Source: JAAUQA01 sp036351435
GTDB lineage: Bacteria; Pseudomonadota; Gammaproteobacteria; Competibacterales; Competibacteraceae
Assembly: GCA_036351435.1 (NCBI GenBank)
Contig: JAZBPA010000089.1
Location: forward strand, 1-8,753
DNA length: 8,753 nucleotides
Reading direction: 5' to 3'
Made by a program: the position numbers and the translations under genes. The notes beneath the pieces were generated by a model, which was not told the DNA's origin, ran no database searches, and was given only the letters and a program-made list of their open reading frames with translations. Numbering within the stretch: position 1 is the first letter of the stretch; each line of letters begins with the position of its first letter. This document shows, piece by piece, positions 5,716-8,753 of the stretch.

Positions 5716-6609
5716 ATGAGGTCCATTTTAGTGATTAATACCGTTGTTATTACTGCTGCAACTCACGGCAATGAATTAACTGGACTGGCTTGTTTAAAAC
5801 GTTGGCGCCTTAAACCTGAAGAATTGCAAAGAGCTAGTATTAGCTGCAGTACTTTGATAGCTAACAAGAAAGCAGTTTCATTTGGGAAACGTTATGTAGA
5901 CGGAGATTTAAATCGTCAGTTTAGTCAAACTGATTTACAAAACCTTGAACTGGCAAATTATGAAGCTAATAGGGCAAAGGCTCTCAATCAACTACTAGGC
6001 CCAAAAGAATCCCCCAAGACAGACTTTATTATTGACCTACATACCACTACTGCCAATATGGGGTTGACGTTGGTCATCCACAACGACAGTCAATTTCACA
6101 AAAAATTAGCTGCATTTATTAAACAAAAAATGCCAAGTGCTATTATCTTTTTCGAGCCTAAAGTTAGAATGGAGGATAACTTCCTTATTTCCATTGCTAA
6201 ATACAGTGGCTTTTTGATTGAAGTAGGTCCGACACCGCAGGGTTTAGTTCGTTCCGATATTTTTGAATTAACTCGCCAGGCTACGATGCATGCGCTGGAT
6301 TTTATTCATGCATACAATACTAATACCTTGACAAACTTACCCAAAGAGGTAAAGGCTTACCAATTCATCAAGAAAATTAAATTACCTTGTGATGAAAATG
6401 AAGAGTTAACAGGTATGATTCACCCTGATTTACAAGATAAAGACTATCAGCCAATTTCGCCAGGTACCCCAATTTTCTTGACCTTTACCGGCGAAACTAT
6501 AAGGTGGGAGGGTGAAGAGGTTGTTTATGGTGCCTTTATTAACGAAGCAGCGTATTACGATCAATTACATGGTTTATCTATTTTGAGGGCCATTGATCTG
6601 ACTTTGTGA
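5716..6609 (+). CDS. Aspartoacylase (N-acyl-aspartate amidohydrolase), ASPA-like
   Basis: A zinc carboxypeptidase-fold hydrolase of the succinylglutamate desuccinylase/aspartoacylase family, expected to split N-acetyl-L-aspartate (or a related N-acyl amino acid) into acetate and the amino acid in the cytoplasm; 297 residues, usual length. Zinc ligands: His17 and Glu20 (THGNE) and His109 (IDLHTTTANMG). Substrate-binding residues: Arg59, Asn66 and Arg67 (GDLNRQF). Catalytic Glu169 lies in IEVGPTPQG. The C-terminal domain has IHPDLQDKDYQP at 235-246 and INEAAYYDQL at 275-284, strikingly like vertebrate ASPA. GTG 5731 (MINTVVITAATHGNE), 9 bases after an ATGAGG, is a credible alternative start. 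The gene is visibly AT-richer than the zinc operon, with many TTA, ATT and AAA codons, suggesting horizontal origin. The fold is sure; the exact acyl substrate is not. Confidence 0.88.
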   Translation: MRSILVINTVVITAATHGNELTGLACLKRWRLKPEELQRASISCSTLIANKKAVSFGKRYVDGDLNRQFSQTDLQNLELANYEANRAKALNQLLGPKESPKTDFIIDLHTTTANMGLTLVIHNDSQFHKKLAAFIKQKMPSAIIFFEPKVRMEDNFLISIAKYSGFLIEVGPTPQGLVRSDIFELTRQATMHALDFIHAYNTNTLTNLPKEVKAYQFIKKIKLPCDENEELTGMIHPDLQDKDYQPISPGTPIFLTFTGETIRWEGEEVVYGAFINEAAYYDQLHGLSILRAIDLTL

Positions 6610-6717
6610 GATACCGTTCTGCCGCAACCAATGAGCACCGTGCTTCGACCAACGCATCCGCTGCGGTTTGCCAAAGCGTTTACCCACACCCACACTCACG
6701 GTTGACTTGGCAAACGA

Positions 6718-6758
6718 GGAACTCGATTCGACCTTTCAGAAAGGGTTTCGCAAGTTCC
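6718..6758 (+). repeat. Imperfect nested inverted repeat downstream of the aspartoacylase gene
   Basis: GGAACT (6718-6723) pairs with AGTTCC (6753-6758), and inside them CCTTTC (6732-6737) pairs with GAAAGG (6739-6744), giving a long hairpin with a mismatched middle. No T-tract follows, so it is not a standard intrinsic terminator. It could protect the mRNA 3' end or be a trace of a mobile element. Confidence 0.35.
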
Positions 6759-6780
6759 GGTAACTTATTCTCCAGGAGCA

Positions 6781-6811
6781 AAAACTGGCGGCGTAGCACC
6801 GCCAACTTTTT
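6781..6811. terminator. Bidirectional Rho-independent terminator
   Basis: The stem TGGCGG (6786-6791) / CCGCCA (6799-6804) has a 7-base loop. It is flanked by AAAAC on the left and ACTTTTT on the right, so both strands read a GC-rich hairpin followed by a T-run. It lies between the convergent aspartoacylase gene (+) and the dehydrogenase gene (-), 20 bases beyond the latter's stop, and would serve both. Confidence 0.8.
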
Positions 6812-6831
6812 AACGCACTCGTTTTCTCGGA

Positions 6832-8448
6832 CTACTGAACGTATTCAATCACGTTGTCGCGGTTAATCAGAAAATGGGGGTCTACCGTCGACTTAGCCCG
6901 CTTAATTTGATTTACACCTTCCGGGCCGTAGCATTTGAAGAAATCGGCTCGTTTCCGTTTGCCGGTGCCGTGTTCGGCGGAATACACGCCGCCCAAATCG
7001 GACGCTTTGTCGATAATGCCATTGTAGATTTTAGTGGCGTTCTCCAACGTTTCCTTTTCCGGCAGGATGGTGAAATGCAGGTGACAGTCACCCAGATGCC
7101 CAAAGGCCAAGTAATCCAGCCCTTCTGCCCGGATCGTTCCATGGACATAATCCAGATACTCGGAAAACTTGTCCGGTGGAACAATAGCGTCAGTCATAAT
7201 GGTGTAAGTACCGCGCCGTTGTACGACTTCGACGGCATTGGCCGGCATGGAATGACGTGACTCCATAAACATCTCGCGCTCGCGATCATTTGTTAGCAGC
7301 ATGATAGCGTCTTCGCTGATACCGCATGCTTCAGGCATTTGTGTTAGGAATTCGTACCATTCAGCCGCTGCGTCGTCCAGGGATTTATCATACAGTGGCA
7401 CCTGAACATAAATGGCAACCTGGTCATCGCCATTGAACAGCTTATCGTCGTGCTTCATGTAGGTACGGCAGTTCACCCCGAAGTATTCCAATGCGGTGAG
7501 CGACTCCTCGCCACCTTCCAGATTGTCGTGGATGTATTGGTGGCAAGCGATAGCATTGGTTTCACTGGGCAGAGAAAAGAAGATGTCCAGATACTCGCTG
7601 GGGCGACGCTCAACTTTTAATTGGCAAGCCGTCGCTAAACCGAAAATTCCCTCACTGCCAACGACTAGATCGATAAAATCCATACGCCCCGCCGGATTCG
7701 AATACGGACCGCTGGCGTTTTTCATATTGGGGCGCGAATAGGTAGGCACCATGAAATCTGATTCCTTGCCGTCGTCCACAATGATGAATTTCCCGTCCTC
7801 GGAAACGTACTGATTTCTCGTCGCGCTCAGTTTCTTCCCGTTAGGGAACAGAAAATCCAGCGACTCCACCCAATTCCGGAAAGCGCCCACTTCGCCTGGG
7901 CTGAACCCGGAAGCATTGCAGGCCAAGGCGCCACCGATAGCGGCATCAGCGCGGCTGGTGGGGTTTACGGAAAAAATGAGCCGGTTTTGAGTCTGCTCAA
8001 GTACCTGAGTGCGCAGGTCTTCTAAAATAATGCCAACCGGGGATACGACAGTCATCGACGTTTCATTTACCTTGACCTCGGGGGTCAGCATTTTGGCGGT
8101 GTTAATGACGACGCCGCCGTGGGGAGTCGCGCTGCCGGTCAGATTGGAACGGCCGGCTGAAACCGTAACGGGAATTTCGGCCTGAAAACAGGCGCGGAGG
8201 ATTGCGGCACACTCGCGTTCGTTGGCGGGGCGCGCAACGGCCGATGCACTCCCCGGCAAATTGGAGCTATCGGTGACGAAACCGCTGACGATGCCCATAT
8301 CGATGACGAGCTTAACTCCCAGCTGCTCTAGAAACTTGGACAGTTGAGGCAGAGAGCGTACCTCTTTGTTTTCCATGCAAAAGTGGTCTATTTGCGAATA
8401 CTCTTCCGAGGTGAGGGCATTTTCCAAGACTAGACGATTGGTCGACAT
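6832..8448 (-). CDS. FAD-linked 2-hydroxyacid dehydrogenase (GlcD/D-lactate dehydrogenase family)
   Basis: A flavoprotein oxidising a D-2-hydroxyacid (lactate, glycolate or 2-hydroxyglutarate) to the 2-oxoacid; 538 residues. An N-terminal segment of about 65 residues precedes the PCMH-type FAD domain: PVTVSAGRSNLTGSATP at 93-109, NPTSRADAAIGGALACNASG at 162-181, and VGSEGIFGLAT at 263-273. The FAD-oxidase C domain carries the metal/substrate site: His451 and His458 in GHLGDCHLHF, Glu492-His493 in AEHGTGKRK, and Arg398 in ESRHSMP. ATG 8448 is chosen because GAGGAGA lies 5 bases upstream, although the frame is open to 8544. There are no Fe-S cysteine motifs and no signal peptide, so it is a soluble or peripheral cytoplasmic enzyme. 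The substrate cannot be told from sequence, and no partner subunit (GlcE/GlcF or LldEFG) is in view. Confidence 0.88.
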   Translation of the reverse strand: MSTNRLVLENALTSEEYSQIDHFCMENKEVRSLPQLSKFLEQLGVKLVIDMGIVSGFVTDSSNLPGSASAVARPANERECAAILRACFQAEIPVTVSAGRSNLTGSATPHGGVVINTAKMLTPEVKVNETSMTVVSPVGIILEDLRTQVLEQTQNRLIFSVNPTSRADAAIGGALACNASGFSPGEVGAFRNWVESLDFLFPNGKKLSATRNQYVSEDGKFIIVDDGKESDFMVPTYSRPNMKNASGPYSNPAGRMDFIDLVVGSEGIFGLATACQLKVERRPSEYLDIFFSLPSETNAIACHQYIHDNLEGGEESLTALEYFGVNCRTYMKHDDKLFNGDDQVAIYVQVPLYDKSLDDAAAEWYEFLTQMPEACGISEDAIMLLTNDREREMFMESRHSMPANAVEVVQRRGTYTIMTDAIVPPDKFSEYLDYVHGTIRAEGLDYLAFGHLGDCHLHFTILPEKETLENATKIYNGIIDKASDLGGVYSAEHGTGKRKRADFFKCYGPEGVNQIKRAKSTVDPHFLINRDNVIEYVQ

Positions 8449-8453
8449 TAAAA

Positions 8454-8460
8454 TCTCCTC
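8454..8460 (-). promoter_or_regulatory. Strong ribosome binding site fixing the dehydrogenase start
   Basis: On the minus strand GAGGAGA is followed by five bases and ATG 8448-8446. This near-perfect Shine-Dalgarno rules in MSTNRLVLEN as the N-terminus over the 32-codon longer frame from 8544, whose extra residues would overlap the neighbouring transposase gene. Confidence 0.85.
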
Positions 8461-8493
8461 AGACGGATGTGGATTAGGTTTTTTGGTAGATGA

Positions 8494-8508
8494 CCATTCA
8501 TTGAATGG
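8494..8508. promoter_or_regulatory. Perfect 7-1-7 palindrome upstream of the dehydrogenase gene
   Basis: CCATTCATTGAATGG has arms CCATTCA and TGAATGG around a single T. It lies 46-60 bases upstream of the dehydrogenase ATG, between it and the transposase stop at 8520. The position suits an operator for a dimeric regulator of the dehydrogenase, but no regulator gene is in view and it could instead belong to the end of the neighbouring insertion sequence. No convincing -35/-10 pair was found beside it. Confidence 0.4.
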
Positions 8509-8519
8509 CAGGCATAGAC

Positions 8520-8753
8520 TCAGGCGCGTGCTGCGGAGCTGCAAATCAACTCGGGTAGCGGTGTAATCAGGTTTTTCTCAGCTAACTTAGCTTCGAGATA
8601 CTCCCGAAAAGACAAACCCTGTTTGCGGTAGGTCTTTTTCAGGCTGGCGAAGATTTCACGAGTTCGTCGCCGGTGCTTGTTTGGGGTGTCGACACTAATT
8701 TTGCGCTTTTTGGCGGAATCGCATAGATCGTTCTCACTGCGGTGTTGGTACAA
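8520..8753 (-). CDS. C-terminal fragment of a DDE-type transposase (possibly IS66-like)
   Basis: A minus-strand frame, open from the right edge and ending at TGA 8522-8520, gives 77 residues. HRSENDLCDSAKKRKIS looks like the last catalytic block (N-x-x-E-x-x-L-R) of DDE transposases, with the Glu as candidate catalytic residue. It is followed by a basic RRRTREIFASLKKTYRKQGL segment and a closing LPELI, a layout I associate with IS66-like transposase C-termini. TTG at 8753 is merely the edge codon; the gene continues outside. Departures from the pattern (ENDLCDSA where ENDLRDYV-like is expected) hint at decay. The family assignment is tentative. Confidence 0.5.
   Translation of the reverse strand: MYQHRSENDLCDSAKKRKISVDTPNKHRRRTREIFASLKKTYRKQGLSFREYLEAKLAEKNLITPLPELICSSAARA

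Noticed and set aside
6606..6866. Plus-strand ORF of 86 codons after the aspartoacylase gene.
   Set aside because: It runs through the hairpin, the terminator and into the convergent dehydrogenase gene; composition is Ser/Arg-rich and no motif is seen.
8449..8544. Longer N-terminus of the dehydrogenase from 8544.
   Set aside because: There is no ribosome binding site there, it overlaps the transposase end, and the strong GAGGAGA points to ATG 8448.
1..8753. CRISPR array or tandem repeat array.
   Set aside because: No regularly spaced direct repeats were seen on reading the window.

Overview
The window looks like chromosomal DNA of a proteobacterium, most likely a gammaproteobacterium. The grounds are the Zur-box type, the znu gene order and the protein sequences; no marker gene fixes the taxon. 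Its centre is a zinc-starvation operon. Insertion-sequence debris lies at both ends, and two unrelated enzyme genes lie to its right.

Region 1 (1-1263) is the 3' part of an IS21-family transposase gene, istA. A TGA at 1219 ends it early: the conserved C-terminal IRGxxYY-type tail is still readable in the same frame to 1263. No istB follows, so this is a decayed element. Region 2 (1264-1480) holds a promoter with an overlapping palindrome that fits a Zur operator, followed by a roughly 110-base leader containing a 23-codon ORF that overlaps the first operon gene.

Region 3 (1481-5305) is one tightly packed + strand operon: a COG0523 GTPase/zinc metallochaperone with CxCC motif and His-rich loop; a 47-residue single-span membrane protein joined to it by an ATGA overlap; znuC (ATPase); znuB (permease), joined by TGATG; and znuA (periplasmic zinc-binding protein). 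Under zinc limitation Zur would leave the promoter, ZnuABC would import zinc and the GTPase would deliver it to client proteins. The role of the small membrane protein is unknown; it is the best candidate here for an undescribed component.

Region 4 (5306-5715) looks intergenic but holds the decayed C-terminal third of a second COG0523/CobW-type GTPase directly after znuA, with two in-frame stops and two frameshifts, then a 48-codon ORF of unknown status and a possible promoter. Region 5 (5716-6609) is a visibly AT-richer gene for a zinc-dependent aspartoacylase that resembles the animal ASPA enzyme closely and is probably horizontally acquired. Region 6 (6610-6831) holds an imperfect hairpin and a bidirectional terminator between convergent genes.

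Region 7 (6832-8448, - strand) encodes an FAD-linked 2-hydroxyacid dehydrogenase of the GlcD/D-lactate/D-2-hydroxyglutarate dehydrogenase family, with a strong ribosome binding site that fixes its start and a perfect 7-1-7 palindrome upstream. Region 8 (8520-8753, - strand) is the C-terminal end of a DDE-type transposase running off the right edge.
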